DNA from: Sulfitobacter undariae
GTDB taxonomy: Bacteria > Pseudomonadota > Alphaproteobacteria > Rhodobacterales > Rhodobacteraceae
DNA: 64,000 nucleotides
Assembly: GCF_014196805.1 (NCBI RefSeq)
Contig: NZ_JACIEI010000001.1
Span: 310,001-374,000, forward strand
Direction of reading: 5' to 3'
Below the pieces are notes generated by a model. It searched no databases. It was not told the DNA's origin and worked only from the letters and a program-made list of their open reading frames with translations. A program made the translations under genes and the position numbers. Shown piece by piece: positions 19,721-28,835 of this stretch; the first letter of the stretch is position 1, and each line of letters begins with the position of its first letter.

Positions 19721-19855
19721 TTACGCGCTCAGCTCTTTCCGGCCTTGGGCGCGGCGAGAGTTGATGATCTTGCGACCAGCTTTGGTTGCCATGCGTGCAC
19801 GGAAACCGTGGCGGCGCTTGCGTACGAGGTTCGAGGGTTGAAAGGTGCGTTTCAT
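19721..19855 (-). CDS. rpmH: 50S ribosomal protein L34
   Basis: A 44-residue protein read from the reverse strand: [20 protein letters not shown] followed by [17 protein letters not shown] and ending KELSA, an unmistakable L34. A GGAGACGGAG ribosome-binding region sits just upstream. A different-frame reading of the same DNA is longer but is not coding. Confidence 0.98.
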   Translation of the reverse strand: MKRTFQPSNLVRKRRHGFRARMATKAGRKIINSRRAQGRKELSA

Positions 19856-19922
19856 CGCTCCGTCTCCATCTAGTATAACTTGCGTGCAAAGGATTCGCCT
19901 ACACGCATCAATTCAGACCCGT

Positions 19923-19951
19923 CCTCTAAAGCGATGCGGAGGCCAAGTCAA
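19923..19951 (-). promoter_or_regulatory. Candidate housekeeping sigma promoter of rpmH-rnpA
   Basis: On the - strand TTGACT (19951-19946) is separated by exactly 17 bp from TAGAGG (19928-19923), about 67 bp upstream of the rpmH start. The -35 is near-consensus and the -10 weak, a pattern common in alphaproteobacteria. Confidence 0.5.
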
Positions 19952-20147
19952 ACCCTGTGGGGGAGGAAACTGCGCCGATCTGCAATAAAACTGCTCCGTT
20001 CGGCTTTGAAATGTTTCAGTTCGGGGGGCGGGGCGGGTTAAAGCTCTCATTTATCACAAGAATGATCAAGCACCCGTGAGGCGGGTGTCATTGTAGGAAT
20101 CAAAAGCGCATTTATAGCTGACACACGACACCGCTGGAGCGCAGGAA

Positions 20148-20885
20148 ATGGCTACTATGACCGAAATTGAAAACAAGAAATCCCTGATAGCACGGTTCGG
20201 CCCGCTGGCTTTGATTGTGCTGGTGGCGGGGATCGGGGCGTTTGCCCTGCGCGACTACATCAGCTTTGATGCGCTGCGGGATAATCGCGAAGCGCTGATC
20301 GCCTTTCGCGATGCACATTTCGGACTGACCGTGTTGGGTTTCTTCTTAGCTTATATCCTGATCGTCACCTTCTCCTTGCCCGGGGCGTTGATTGCGACGC
20401 TGACGGGAGGCTTTTTGTTTGGCACAGGGCTGGGTGCGGCATTTAACGTTTTGTCGGCAACCACAGGGGCCACACTCATCTTCCTCGCCGCGCGGATGGG
20501 ATTGGGTGACAAGCTCAAATCCCGCTTTGAACAGTCGGACGGGGTGGTTGCGAGGATCAAGGCGGGGTTGGATGAAAACCAGTGGTCGATGTTGTTCTTT
20601 ATTCGTCTGGTGCCTGCTGTACCTTTCTTTTTGGCCAATCTCATCCCCGCTTTTCTGGATGTCCCGCTACGCCGCTTTGTGATTTCGACATTTCTGGGAA
20701 TCATTCCCGGTTCGCTGGTCTATACTTCTGTTGGGGCTGGGCTAGGTGAAGTGTTTGAGCAGGGCGAAACACCTGATCTGGGGATCATTTTTGAACCGCA
20801 TATTTTATTTCCGATACTAGGTCTTTGTGCGCTGTCGCTGCTGCCTGTGTTGATCAAAGCCTTAAGCGGCAAGAAGGAACTGTGA
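20148..20885 (+). CDS. TVP38/TMEM64-family membrane protein
   Basis: Integral membrane protein of 245 residues, VTT/DedA-like (TVP38/TMEM64) family. The central domain contains FSLPGALIATLTGGFLFG and the FFIRLVPAVPFFLANLIPA segment typical of the family; several further hydrophobic helices flank it. Lipid-scrambling or transport roles are proposed for relatives. It is followed after two bases by a flavin oxidoreductase gene, a pairing known in many bacteria and suggesting a shared membrane/redox function. Confidence 0.85.
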   Translation: MATMTEIENKKSLIARFGPLALIVLVAGIGAFALRDYISFDALRDNREALIAFRDAHFGLTVLGFFLAYILIVTFSLPGALIATLTGGFLFGTGLGAAFNVLSATTGATLIFLAARMGLGDKLKSRFEQSDGVVARIKAGLDENQWSMLFFIRLVPAVPFFLANLIPAFLDVPLRRFVISTFLGIIPGSLVYTSVGAGLGEVFEQGETPDLGIIFEPHILFPILGLCALSLLPVLIKALSGKKEL

Positions 20886-20887
20886 AA

Positions 20888-22306
20888 ATGAACCATATCA
20901 AAACAGATATTCTTATTATTGGTGCAGGTTCAGGGGGGTTGTCGGTGGCTGCTGGTGCGGCTCAAATGGGCGCGGATGTGGTTCTGCTGGAAGGCCACAA
21001 GATGGGCGGCGATTGCCTGAACTACGGTTGTGTTCCCTCCAAGGCGCTGATTGCCACGGGCAAAGCGGCATATGGTCAAAGGCATGCTGCGCAGTTTGGC
21101 GTTACCGATACTGAAGGGGCTGTTGATTATGCCGCCGCCAAGGATCACGTAGCGGATGTGATTGCGACAATCGCACCCGTGGACAGTCAGGAGCGGTTTG
21201 AAGGCTTTGGCATCAACGTCATCCGCGAATTTGGCCGCTTCATCTCGCATAATGAAGTTCAGGCGGGCGATACGGTGATTAAGGCGCGCCGGATTGTGAT
21301 TGCGACGGGGTCTTCTCCGTTGGTTCCGCCGATTCCCGGTCTTGAGACTGTTCCATATGAAACGAATGAGACGCTCTTTGATTTACGCGAAGCGCCAGAA
21401 CATCTGTTGATTGTTGGCGGTGGTCCGATTGGCATGGAGATGGCGCAAGCCCATATTCGCATGGGATGTAAGGTGACAGTGATTGAAGGCGGCAAGGCGT
21501 TGGGTAAAGATGACCCCGAGCTTGCAGAGGTTGTGCTGTCTTCGTTGAAAGAGGAAGGGGTGGAGATTGCTGAAGATGCATTGGCCTCTGAAATTCGAGG
21601 CAGCGCAGGCGTAATTGAGATCGAAACCAAAGACGGGCGCATCTTTAAGGGGTCTCACTTGCTGATGGCTGTTGGGCGGAAGTCCAATACAGATAAGCTT
21701 GATCTGGAAGCGGGTGGGGTCAAACCATCACGCGGGGGCATCGAGGTGGATGAAAGCTTGCGCACCAGTAACAAGCGCGTTTATGCGATCGGCGACGTGG
21801 CAGGGGGCCTACAGTTTACGCATGTGGCAGGGTATCATGCGGGAGTTATCATCCGGTCTATGTTGTTTGGTCTGCCGTCCAAGGCAAAAACCGCGCATAT
21901 ACCTTGGGCTACTTATACGGACCCCGAGTTGGCGCAGGTGGGGCTCACCGAAGCACAAGCGAAGGAGTCGCATGGGGATGCGGTGGAGGTCGTACGGTTC
22001 CACTATAGCCATAATGACCGTGCGATTGCAGAGCGTAAGACCAAGGGGTTTATCAAGGTGATGGTGGTCAAGGGGCGTCCGGTGGGGGCCTCAATTGTCG
22101 GGTATCAGGCCGGAGAACTGATTAACCTGTGGGCGTTAGCACTGGCAAATAAGATGAAGATGAGCCAGATTGCGGCAATGGTTGCCCCTTATCCCACAAT
22201 CGGCGAGATCAACAAGCGCGTTGCGGGGGCATATTTCAGCCCTCGTTTGTTCGAGAGTGGATTGGTCAAACGCGTTGTTGGATTGGTTCAGCGGTTTGTG
22301 CCATGA
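20888..22306 (+). CDS. FAD-dependent pyridine nucleotide-disulfide oxidoreductase (mercuric-reductase-like)
   Basis: Flavoprotein of 472 residues. FAD-binding GAGSGGLS lies at 12-19, the redox-active disulfide GGDCLNYGCVPSKAL has Cys43 and Cys48, the NAD(P) Rossmann motif is VGGGPIGMEMAQ, and the C-terminal dimerisation domain is present. It resembles MerA/lipoamide dehydrogenase but lacks the N-terminal heavy-metal-binding domain and the C-terminal vicinal cysteines of true mercuric reductase, so another disulfide substrate is more likely. The ATG at 20888 gives a proper N terminus. Confidence 0.87.
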   Translation: MNHIKTDILIIGAGSGGLSVAAGAAQMGADVVLLEGHKMGGDCLNYGCVPSKALIATGKAAYGQRHAAQFGVTDTEGAVDYAAAKDHVADVIATIAPVDSQERFEGFGINVIREFGRFISHNEVQAGDTVIKARRIVIATGSSPLVPPIPGLETVPYETNETLFDLREAPEHLLIVGGGPIGMEMAQAHIRMGCKVTVIEGGKALGKDDPELAEVVLSSLKEEGVEIAEDALASEIRGSAGVIEIETKDGRIFKGSHLLMAVGRKSNTDKLDLEAGGVKPSRGGIEVDESLRTSNKRVYAIGDVAGGLQFTHVAGYHAGVIIRSMLFGLPSKAKTAHIPWATYTDPELAQVGLTEAQAKESHGDAVEVVRFHYSHNDRAIAERKTKGFIKVMVVKGRPVGASIVGYQAGELINLWALALANKMKMSQIAAMVAPYPTIGEINKRVAGAYFSPRLFESGLVKRVVGLVQRFVP

Positions 22307-22370
22307 CGTCAGTGGCGCGCGTTTTCAACGACGCCCCACCCGCCGTCCCTATCAGGTTTAAGGCTGCATA

Positions 22371-23756
22371 ATGTTTAACTCTCTCTCTGGTCGATTGTTG
22401 GTCCTGACAACGGTGTTTGTCATGATTGCAGAGGTTTTCATTTTTGTGCCATCTGTCGCGCGCTTTCGCGAAGATTACATGTTGAACAGGCTTGAGCGCG
22501 CACAAATCGCCTCTTTGACATTACTTGCCGACGATATGCTGGCGCCCGAACTGGAGGCAGAGCTGCTCCGCAACGCCGAGGTATTTAACGTGGTGCTGCG
22601 GCGTGATGAGGTGCGGCAGCTTGTGCTGGCGTCACCAGTCCCCAAAATGATCGATAGCACTGTCGATTTGCGGGACGATTCGGCACTTGTCTTGATACGC
22701 GATGCCATGCGACGGCTCATCACGCCGCGCAACGAGGTGATCCGCGTGATCGGTGCGCCTGTACGGGATGCGGGGCTGTTGATCGAGGTGACAATGGAAA
22801 CCGCGCCGATGCGCGCTGCTATGATCGACTATGGCTTGCGCATTTTGATTTTGTCTGCGGTGATTTCTGCGTTCACAGCGGTTTTGTTGTTTCTGGCGAT
22901 GCGGGTATTTTTGGTCAAGCCGATCAAAGGCGTTGTGGGCCACATGCAGCGCTATGCCGCGGCGCCAGAAGACGCACGGCGGATCATCACGCCTTCAGCC
23001 GCCGTGACCGAATTACGTGAAGCAGAAGAGGCATTGCAGGCGTTGCAGACGGAGCTAACGAGTGCGTTGCGCCAAAAGGAACGTATGGCGCAGCTAGGCT
23101 TGGCCGTGAGCAAAATCAGCCATGACTTACGTAACATCCTAACTTCTGCGCAGTTATTCACGGATAGGATTGAGATGTCCGAGGATCCAGTGGTTGGGCG
23201 TATGGCGCCCAAGCTGGTGGGCTCTATTAGCCGTGCGGTGCATTTGTGCGAATCAACCCTTGCCTTTGGTCGCGCAGAGGAGCCGGGTCCGAAGCTTACT
23301 CAGGTGCACCTTGCAGAACTTGTCGCGGAGGTTTTGGATGCGGAACGCCTTGCGCTGGGTGAGTTCCCGCTTGAGCTGGCATGTGACATTCCCCCGACAT
23401 TGCGGGTCAGGGCCGATCCCGAACATCTATATCGGGTGATCGGTAATCTTGTTCGAAATGCCCGACAGGCGATCATGGCGGTTCAGGGCGCAGGTAAGAT
23501 CGAAGTTGAAGCTTGGGAGACACCTCAGGCCTGGATGATCGCTTTGCGTGATACGGGGCCGGGATTGGCATTAAAAGCCAAGGAACACCTTTTCGAAGCG
23601 TTTCAGGGATCTGTTCGTAAAGGAGGGACGGGGCTTGGTCTCGCGATATCAGCAGAGCTGTTGCGTGGCCATGGTGGGGAGATTGAATTGGTTCATAGCG
23701 GCCCCGAAGGCACTGAATTTTTGATATCTTTGCCCAAAGGAGATGGGGCTGTATAA
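22371..23756 (+). CDS. Membrane sensor histidine kinase
   Basis: Sensor kinase of 461 residues: first transmembrane helix at about 8-30, periplasmic region to about 150, second helix at 155-178, HAMP-like linker, coiled-coil, then a dimerisation domain with phospho-accepting His251 (KISHDLRNIL) and an ATPase domain with N-box NLVRNARQAI, DTGPGL and GGTGLGLAIS. No response-regulator gene is adjacent, so it is an orphan or works with a distant partner. It starts 64 bp after the flavoprotein gene. The signal is unknown. Confidence 0.9.
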   Translation: MFNSLSGRLLVLTTVFVMIAEVFIFVPSVARFREDYMLNRLERAQIASLTLLADDMLAPELEAELLRNAEVFNVVLRRDEVRQLVLASPVPKMIDSTVDLRDDSALVLIRDAMRRLITPRNEVIRVIGAPVRDAGLLIEVTMETAPMRAAMIDYGLRILILSAVISAFTAVLLFLAMRVFLVKPIKGVVGHMQRYAAAPEDARRIITPSAAVTELREAEEALQALQTELTSALRQKERMAQLGLAVSKISHDLRNILTSAQLFTDRIEMSEDPVVGRMAPKLVGSISRAVHLCESTLAFGRAEEPGPKLTQVHLAELVAEVLDAERLALGEFPLELACDIPPTLRVRADPEHLYRVIGNLVRNARQAIMAVQGAGKIEVEAWETPQAWMIALRDTGPGLALKAKEHLFEAFQGSVRKGGTGLGLAISAELLRGHGGEIELVHSGPEGTEFLISLPKGDGAV

Positions 23757-23836
23757 TAAATATTGCGATAAAGCCATTTTACGTAATTTGAGGGCTTGCA
23801 TTGGCGCGGCGCTACAACTAAACCGCCCCCAAGAGC

Positions 23837-23913
23837 GCACCCGTAGCTCAGCTGGATAGAGTACCTGACTACGAATCAGGGGGTCAGAGGTTCGAATCCT
23901 CTCGGGTGCACCA
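23837..23913 (+). tRNA. tRNA-Arg (anticodon ACG)
   Basis: Complete cloverleaf: 7-bp acceptor stem GCACCCG/CGGGTGC, D arm TAGCTCAGCTGGATAGAG, anticodon arm with loop CTACGAA giving anticodon ACG, T arm with GGTTCGAATCC, discriminator A and encoded CCA at 23911-23913. A direct-repeat copy begins at its 3' end, consistent with use as an integration site. Confidence 0.97.
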
Positions 23914-24190
23914 TTTTCAAATTTGTGAAATGACATATAGTTCTGCATTTCGCGACAGAGCCTTTCCTTTTTCGACGCATAGCTTTGCCTTTGATCGCTT
24001 AAGGTGATGTCTGACATGTTTTCCCTTTCAAAACTGGTTTTGAGCAAAGCGCTTTAGCGCGCCTGCCTCTAAAATCTGCTCTGGGGGTAGCAAGTGCAAT
24101 ACAATTCGACCGGGTTGGTGCGGCCCACAGGCGCAGCCGAGGACACGGCCCTGTCTAATTGTGTTGCAGGCGCGTGGGGACGATGTCCCC
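23911..24190. repeat. Direct repeat copy 1, abutting tRNA-Arg
   Basis: Sequence from the tRNA CCA end onward is repeated in the same orientation at 31305-31616, with only scattered mismatches over most of its length and weaker similarity to about 24231. Shared landmarks are TAGTTCTGCATTTCGCGACA, CGACGCATAGCTTTGCC, GATGTCTGACATG and CACGGCCCTGTCTAATTGTG. It contains an inverted repeat (24096-24114 with 24149-24167, about 19 bp with 4 mismatches). Confidence 0.85.
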
Positions 24191-24361
24191 TAGCTCTTTT
24201 TGTGGAAAAGGGCGGATTGCGGACCTTCGCTGCAGGTGCAGCTAGGCAGGGGCGACAAGCGGGAGCGGACGTTGGATTGCTAGTTTTCGACCTCATTTGT
24301 CCACTGATCTGGAGGTATTCTTCCCGTGTATTAGAAAGTTAGATCTATATTTATCAATCAG

Positions 24362-25826
24362 TTAGGCCGTAAATTTCGTGAGTGCTGGTGTCAAAGCAAG
24401 CGGCCTCTTGAGTTGCGCTTTTCTTACTTCCGCAAGTGTTTTATCAAACTGCGGCGTCCCAATCTGCCGTCCTATGAGCCACCAAAGTGAGTGGTCAACT
24501 AAGCTGGAGCCCTGAAGCGAAACCTGTCGAATTAGTGCTTTTACGACCTCAATTTTTTTGTCAGGTCGTGAGGCCGAAAATGTGTCTAGCACCATGCTCG
24601 CATACCGGTTGCGCAGGTTGACAGACTTGGTGTCTCGCATAACAAGATCGAGAAAAGTTGCAGCTACCCCCATGTTGTTCAAAAGATCCGCATTTTTTCC
24701 ACCAACTACCTCTAACATCTGCTTAATTGTGCTGAGTTTCTCGTAACCGTCTGCCTTTGCTTGGTAAAGAGAGTTTGCGGGTCCATCGATATGTAAGTGA
24801 AGCCTCGGTTAAGGCAATCGACGATAAATTTTGTGTAGTCCTCAGTGGAGATAAGCCCGCGATCCTTTGCAACTAGCATGACCGGCTATAACCAGCTTAC
24901 ACCAACATCAAGAGACAGTCCTGCCCATTGCCGAAGGCCTTGGTCCTCCGACAGAAACAACAAGTCACCACCATCCGCTGCAAGGATGCTGTCCGTCGCT
25001 GCAGACCCAAGCATTTCAGAGATTTCTAGGTTCTGTCCTGCAAGGTCGGTCTTTGGAACTGCCGAAGCGATCCTGCAATGTGCCAGTATGTCTTCTCTCT
25101 AACGACTTTTCTCTTCGCAAAATGACCTGTTTCGCTCTGGAGTAATTTAGACGAAAGCCAAATGGCCGTTTTGCCACGAGGCAATTCCAGTTTGACGGTC
25201 AATATTGTTTTGGCTTCAATTTCACGTTTGGCAAAAACTTCGAGCGTTGATTGCGTAACGTGAATTTGTCTACAAACCTCAGAAATTGTCTTCCATAGAT
25301 GGAAGTCCGAAGCCAATGCAGCAGTAATTGGATCAAGCACACAACCATTTACTTCTCTCGCTTGAATCGAAGTGATCGCAGCATTCCTCTCTTCAAGGCT
25401 CTCAATGCAAACTCTTGGTTGGATGCCTACGCTGGGAAGGCCCGCCCAGCCATCAATGGGGTCCTTTCCAAGTGCTTTCGCAACGAAACTAAAAGGCAGA
25501 GCATTCTTTGCATAGTTGTTCAAGACAGCTTGATCACGGTCATTGGCCGCTTTTGTAATCCGCTCCATGTCTTCTAGTGGGTTTTCGCCACCAGTATCGA
25601 TGGACATTCTTTGCATGCCTGAATTCAAAGGAAACCGCTGATTGAACTCTTCGAGTGACCTATGGAGTAAATCTAGGGCCCTAGATTTTATCCAAAGCAC
25701 CTCAAATTCAAGGTCTTCGAACTGCGTTGATATGGTGAAGGTTTCTCCAACAGCCTTTCCAAGGCACGCTTTTGCGAAGTCTGAGTCTGGGACATGCCTC
25801 TCAACATCAAAATTATGCGCACTGGT
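24362..25826 (-). pseudogene. Decayed PIN-domain-like gene, 5' end cut by an IS3-family element
   Basis: Reading the - strand from the IS edge, an open frame runs through AHNFDVERHVPDSDF, GKDPIDGWAGLPSVG and CVLDPITAALASDFHLW, then shifts frame near 25050-25065 to continue as TDSILAADGGDLLFLSEDQG, hits an in-frame stop at 24886-24888 and shifts again near 24780 before a 119-residue tail ending at 24362. The LAADGGDLLFLSEDQGLRQWA stretch with a following AKDRGLIS segment is like a PIN nuclease fold. The 5' end is missing; its start is not found beyond the IS. It is AT-richer than the backbone. The PIN label is from pattern only. Confidence 0.6.
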
Positions 25827-25853
25827 TGGACCTGTCGCGCTTTAGTGCCGCTC

Positions 25854-26800
25854 CAAGTGCTCGTTTAAGCCACTTTCCTTTCGAAAGCGACGGGGCTTTT
25901 CCAACCCAATGCTGAATGGCGGCGTCATGGATTGTAGAACCCGTTGATGTATTCGAAGACCGCCATCTCAGCCTGTCTGCGGGTGTTCCATGTGTCTCGC
26001 CAGATAAGCTCTGCCTTGATCCTTGCCCGGCAGGGTATTGCGCAGCAATATCCCAAGAGGGGTTTTTGAAGAATGTTTCAACGGCGGCGTTGTCATAGCA
26101 ATTTCCCTTGCCACTCATGCACTGCCCGACAGCACATGTTTACGTGTGTGAGAGGGGATGTCCTGAACCCATGCTGGCGCAGGATCTTCTGATAATCGTG
26201 TGAACAATACTGGCTGCCACGATCAGTATGATGGATGCAGCCCTTGGGTGGTGCCCGGAAAGCGATGGCCATCTTTAATGCTCGGATTGCCAAGTCCCGC
26301 TTCATTCGATTGCTCACGGCCCAGCCGACCACGCGCCGAGAATGCAAATCCAAGATCACAGCCAGATAAAGCCAACCTTCACGCGTCCAGATGTAGGTTA
26401 TATCACCCTCCCACTTCTGGTTTGGCTGACCCACTGAGAAGTTACGATCCAGTAAGTTCGGGGAGATGTTGAACTTGTGATTACTGTCCGTCGTGGCCTT
26501 GTGTTTACGGGTCCTGACAACGGATATACCGTTCTGTCGCATCAGTCTTCCCACACGCCGATGCCCGACATTCAGACCGATCTCCTTCAACTCTTCGGTC
26601 ATTCTTGGTCTGCCATAGCTCCCCAGACTGAGCCGCGACTGTTCCTTGATGTGGGCCAATGTCACCAGATCAGATCGCTGCCTGCGACTGGCAGGGCGGC
26701 TACGGAATGCACGTAAACCACGCGCACTCACGTCCATAACCTTACACAAGCGTTCCGTTGGAAACCGATTTCGGTGCTCTTCAATGAACTTAAACCTCAC
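25854..26800 (-). pseudogene. IS3-family orfB remnant (DDE integrase core)
   Basis: The first part (26800 to about 26120) is open and shows the HTH_21 part YGRPRMTEELKEIGL and the rve core with DITYIWTREGWLYLAVILD and HHTDRGSQY. Near 26115-26150 about 35 extra bases break the frame before MSGKGNCYDNAAVETFFK; further on a frameshift and an in-frame stop interrupt the terminal RRQAEMAVFEYINGFYNP...RRHSALGWKSP part. The element cannot make an intact transposase. Confidence 0.82.
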
Positions 26801-27071
26801 GGCTTTTGGCTCGCGAAGAACACCGTGGCCTTTTTAAGATTTCCCTTTCCTCCTTGAGAATGCGGTTCTCGCGTCGAAGCCGGTCATTCTCTTGAGCGAA
26901 GCTCATATCCTCTTTCGACATCACATCCGTGTCTCGATGCGCTGTCATCCATTTGTTCAGCGTCGACATCCCAACACCCAGATCGTCAGCGACCTGCTTG
27001 CGTGTAAGCCCGCTGGTCAGTGCGATACGCACCGCATCCTGCCGGAATTAGTCTGTCCGTTTTAGTCCCAT
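26790..27071 (-). pseudogene. IS3-family orfA remnant (helix-turn-helix transposase subunit)
   Basis: The original ATG is at 27071 (MGLKRTD), but codon 8 is a stop (27048-27050). The rest reads VRIALTSGLTRKQVADDLGV and a leucine-zipper-like part (ENDRLRRENRILKEEREIL). At the usual C terminus (expected KKATVFFASQKP) a one-base loss in the A-rich run shifts the frame. Non-functional. Confidence 0.8.
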
Positions 27072-27134
27072 AGTTAGTCTCCTTTGGTGCAGTAAATGCT
27101 ATCAAAGGAGCGGCATCAAACCGCGGCAGGTCCA

Positions 27135-27537
27135 AAGCGCCTCTCTAGGGTCGATGCTGTTTTACGGTAAGCTTTGCCGCCAGGGGGTAGCCACACCCCG
27201 TCCTCGATCCTCTTGCCGGAAGAAAGAGCCGCGCGCGAGGCGTTGGCCGAGCAAATCACCGCGCCCCTTGCGGAGACATAAACCTTTGCGTGCATTTCCC
27301 GGTCGGGGAGATGGCGGAGGCGGTCGTTGTTTGGCGCTCCGCCGACGCAGAGCGGACGGTCATGCCCATGCGTAGATCACACACGACGCGCAGATCCTCC
27401 GGCAGGACGCCGTCTTCGAACAGTTCTTCCGCCCATTTTGGCCCGAGAAAAGCGACGCACATTTTGGGTTCGTCACCAGCCATGACCAATCGGATACGGT
27501 TCGCCAGTCGTTTACCGGTGAGATACTTTGTACTCAT
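27135..27537 (-). pseudogene. Frameshifted PLD-like (phospholipase D superfamily) nuclease remnant
   Basis: The - strand frame from 27537 reads MSTKYLTGKRLANRI, then CVAFLGPKWAEELF and LRVVCDLRMGMT, shifts near 27335-27350, and continues in another frame as DREMHAKVYVSARGAVICSA followed by NASRAALSS. The HxK motif (HAK) with the downstream SxNAS is diagnostic of PLD-like half-sites. The frame then runs straight into the IS end at 27135, so the 3' part is lost. The first 93 residues alone would look like a hypothetical protein. Confidence 0.6.
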
Positions 27538-27806
27538 TTTCTCCCCTTATGCTCGCTCAAAAAATGTCACTCCGGATCAGACTGTGTCGAGTATGTTCGG
27601 GATGTTCCGTTCGCCTATGGCCTATTGCAGTGGCCGTTCATATACGGCGCAGCGAAATTCTGCTCTGTCCGTACAGTGAACACTTGATAGGCGTTCAAAA
27701 ACCCTCGTTTGTGAACGGCATGGTAGATGCATATATTCGTAACAGCAGCAGCCTATGATTTTGGCCGCCGCCAGTCTATTGACTTGCAAAAGATCGAGGT
27801 AAAATC

Positions 27807-28094
27807 ATGCGCAGAAGCACATTTCAGGCTGCTCTAATTCTTATGTTCGTAGCAAGTTGTGGCAATTTGGGCTCTGACCGCAATGTAGTCGTGGGTGCCG
27901 GTCCGGACGAGTTGTTGAAGCTGAGGGCAGGCCCAAGTCTCAATTTCAGCGTAATCTTGGGCCTACCTGACGGAACCCGTTTGAACCGCCACAACTGCGT
28001 GACTGAAATTGGACAGCTCTGGTGCGAAGTCTCTCTCGTAGCCTCACCGCAGATCAGAGGCTACGTCTCTGCTGACTACCTCTCAACAGGCTGA
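27807..28094 (+). CDS. Small SH3-domain lipoprotein
   Basis: Predicted lipoprotein of 95 residues. The signal peptide ends with lipobox VASC, giving an acylated Cys at about residue 18. The mature part looks like one bacterial SH3 domain (LKLRAGPSLNFSVILGLPDGTRL ... LWCEVSL ... GYVSADYL), often binding peptidoglycan or protein partners. It is a lone gene followed at once by a terminator. Function unknown. Confidence 0.75.
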   Translation: MRRSTFQAALILMFVASCGNLGSDRNVVVGAGPDELLKLRAGPSLNFSVILGLPDGTRLNRHNCVTEIGQLWCEVSLVASPQIRGYVSADYLSTG

Positions 28095-28115
28095 CCGTTC
28101 CCCAACGGTCGTTTT
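28093..28115 (+). terminator. Terminator after the SH3 lipoprotein gene
   Basis: Perfect 7-bp stem GACCGTT (28093-28099) with AACGGTC (28104-28110), CCCC loop, then GTTTT. It overlaps the stop codon. Confidence 0.65.
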
Positions 28116-28203
28116 GGGAAGGACCTGAAGGACCGCTCCGTGTTCAGTGGACTTGATCGTATGTTGTTGATCAGCGGGTGCTTTGACCTTACCCTATAAA
28201 AAT

Positions 28204-28749
28204 ATGAGACTATTTTTTATTCATGGTGCGCCAGCGACAGGAAAATTTACAGTAGCTCGTGAGCTCTCGTTGCTCACTGAAACGCCGCTGGTCGATAATC
28301 ATGCGGCGATAGATATCGCAAAAATGGTGTTTGGTTTCGCCCAGCCATGCTTTTGGGATCTCGTGCACGATCTACGAATGACAACTCTTCGCGGAGCGAC
28401 GAAAGCCAATCTGCCACGCTTCATAACAACTGCGGCCTACAGCCATCCTGTGGATGCTCCTCTCGTCGAAGATTACGACAGTGTGATCAAAGAATTTGGA
28501 GGCTTCATTGAACCTGTTCATCTTTACTGTTCCGAAGAAACTTTGATGGATCGGGTCTCTGCATCTGAGCGTTTGCAGAAAGGTAAAATTGCCTCGCCAA
28601 AGGGACTAAAGGGCTACTTGGATCGGAACAACTTTGTTGCCATGCCTAGGGATAACTGTCTGAGTCTTTCTACAGAGAGCACGACGCCTGAAGAGACCGC
28701 GATTGCTATCGCACAGCACTTCGAAATACCCATCGTTTCCACAAAATAA
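28204..28749 (+). CDS. P-loop kinase-like protein of unknown substrate
   Basis: Protein of 181 residues with an N-terminal Walker A motif (GAPATGKFT, residues 8-16) and an overall layout like small P-loop kinases of the shikimate-kinase/chloramphenicol-phosphotransferase type: LVDNHAAIDIAK after the first helix, a lid-like SASERLQKGK and a C-terminal TPEETAIAIAQHF. The ATG at 28204 is preferred over an upstream in-frame TTG at 28183. It is more AT-rich than backbone genes. Substrate unknown. Confidence 0.65.
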   Translation: MRLFFIHGAPATGKFTVARELSLLTETPLVDNHAAIDIAKMVFGFAQPCFWDLVHDLRMTTLRGATKANLPRFITTAAYSHPVDAPLVEDYDSVIKEFGGFIEPVHLYCSEETLMDRVSASERLQKGKIASPKGLKGYLDRNNFVAMPRDNCLSLSTESTTPEETAIAIAQHFEIPIVSTK

Positions 28750-28773
28750 GCTATCGCCTTCCAGCAAGCAGGT

Positions 28774-28799
28774 GTTCCAAAAAACTTCGTTTTTGGAAC
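28774..28799. terminator. Bidirectional terminator between kinase-like gene and lrp
   Basis: Perfect 10-bp inverted repeat GTTCCAAAAA (28774-28783) and TTTTTGGAAC (28790-28799) with a 6-nt loop containing CTTCG. A/T runs on both sides suit termination of the two convergent genes. Confidence 0.6.
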
Positions 28800-28835
28800 G
28801 GATGTCTAGATGTAAGGGCGAAAGGGCGGCCGAAA

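Larger units (their letters stand above)
25827..27134 (-). mobile_element. Degenerate IS3-family insertion sequence
   Basis: A 1308-bp element bounded by imperfect terminal inverted repeats of about 28 bp: TGGACCTGTCGCGC... at 25827 and, on the other strand, TGGACCTGCCGCGG... at 27134, both reaching GTGCCGCTCC/ATGCCGCTCC (about 4 mismatches). The ends begin TG as in the IS3 family. It carries remnants of orfA and orfB on the - strand. No 3-5 bp target duplication is seen (left flank CTGGT, right flank AAGCG), suggesting rearrangement after insertion. Confidence 0.85.

Noticed and set aside
20050-20070. Possible DnaA box (TTATCACA) near rpmH as sign of oriC
   Set aside because: One imperfect match with no cluster of boxes and no dnaA nearby; the gap is short.
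23649-24047. 132-codon - strand reading frame across the tRNA-Arg region
   Set aside because: It includes the antisense translation of the tRNA (the familiar PERIRTSDPLIRSQVLYPAELR pattern) and overlaps the kinase 3' end; not a gene. A short MSDITL-type peptide recurs in repeat copy 2 only because the DNA is repeated.
25813-26118. Independent 101-codon protein at the IS left end
   Set aside because: Begins with the orfB core MSGKGNCYDNAAVETFF and then reads out of frame; a transposase fragment.
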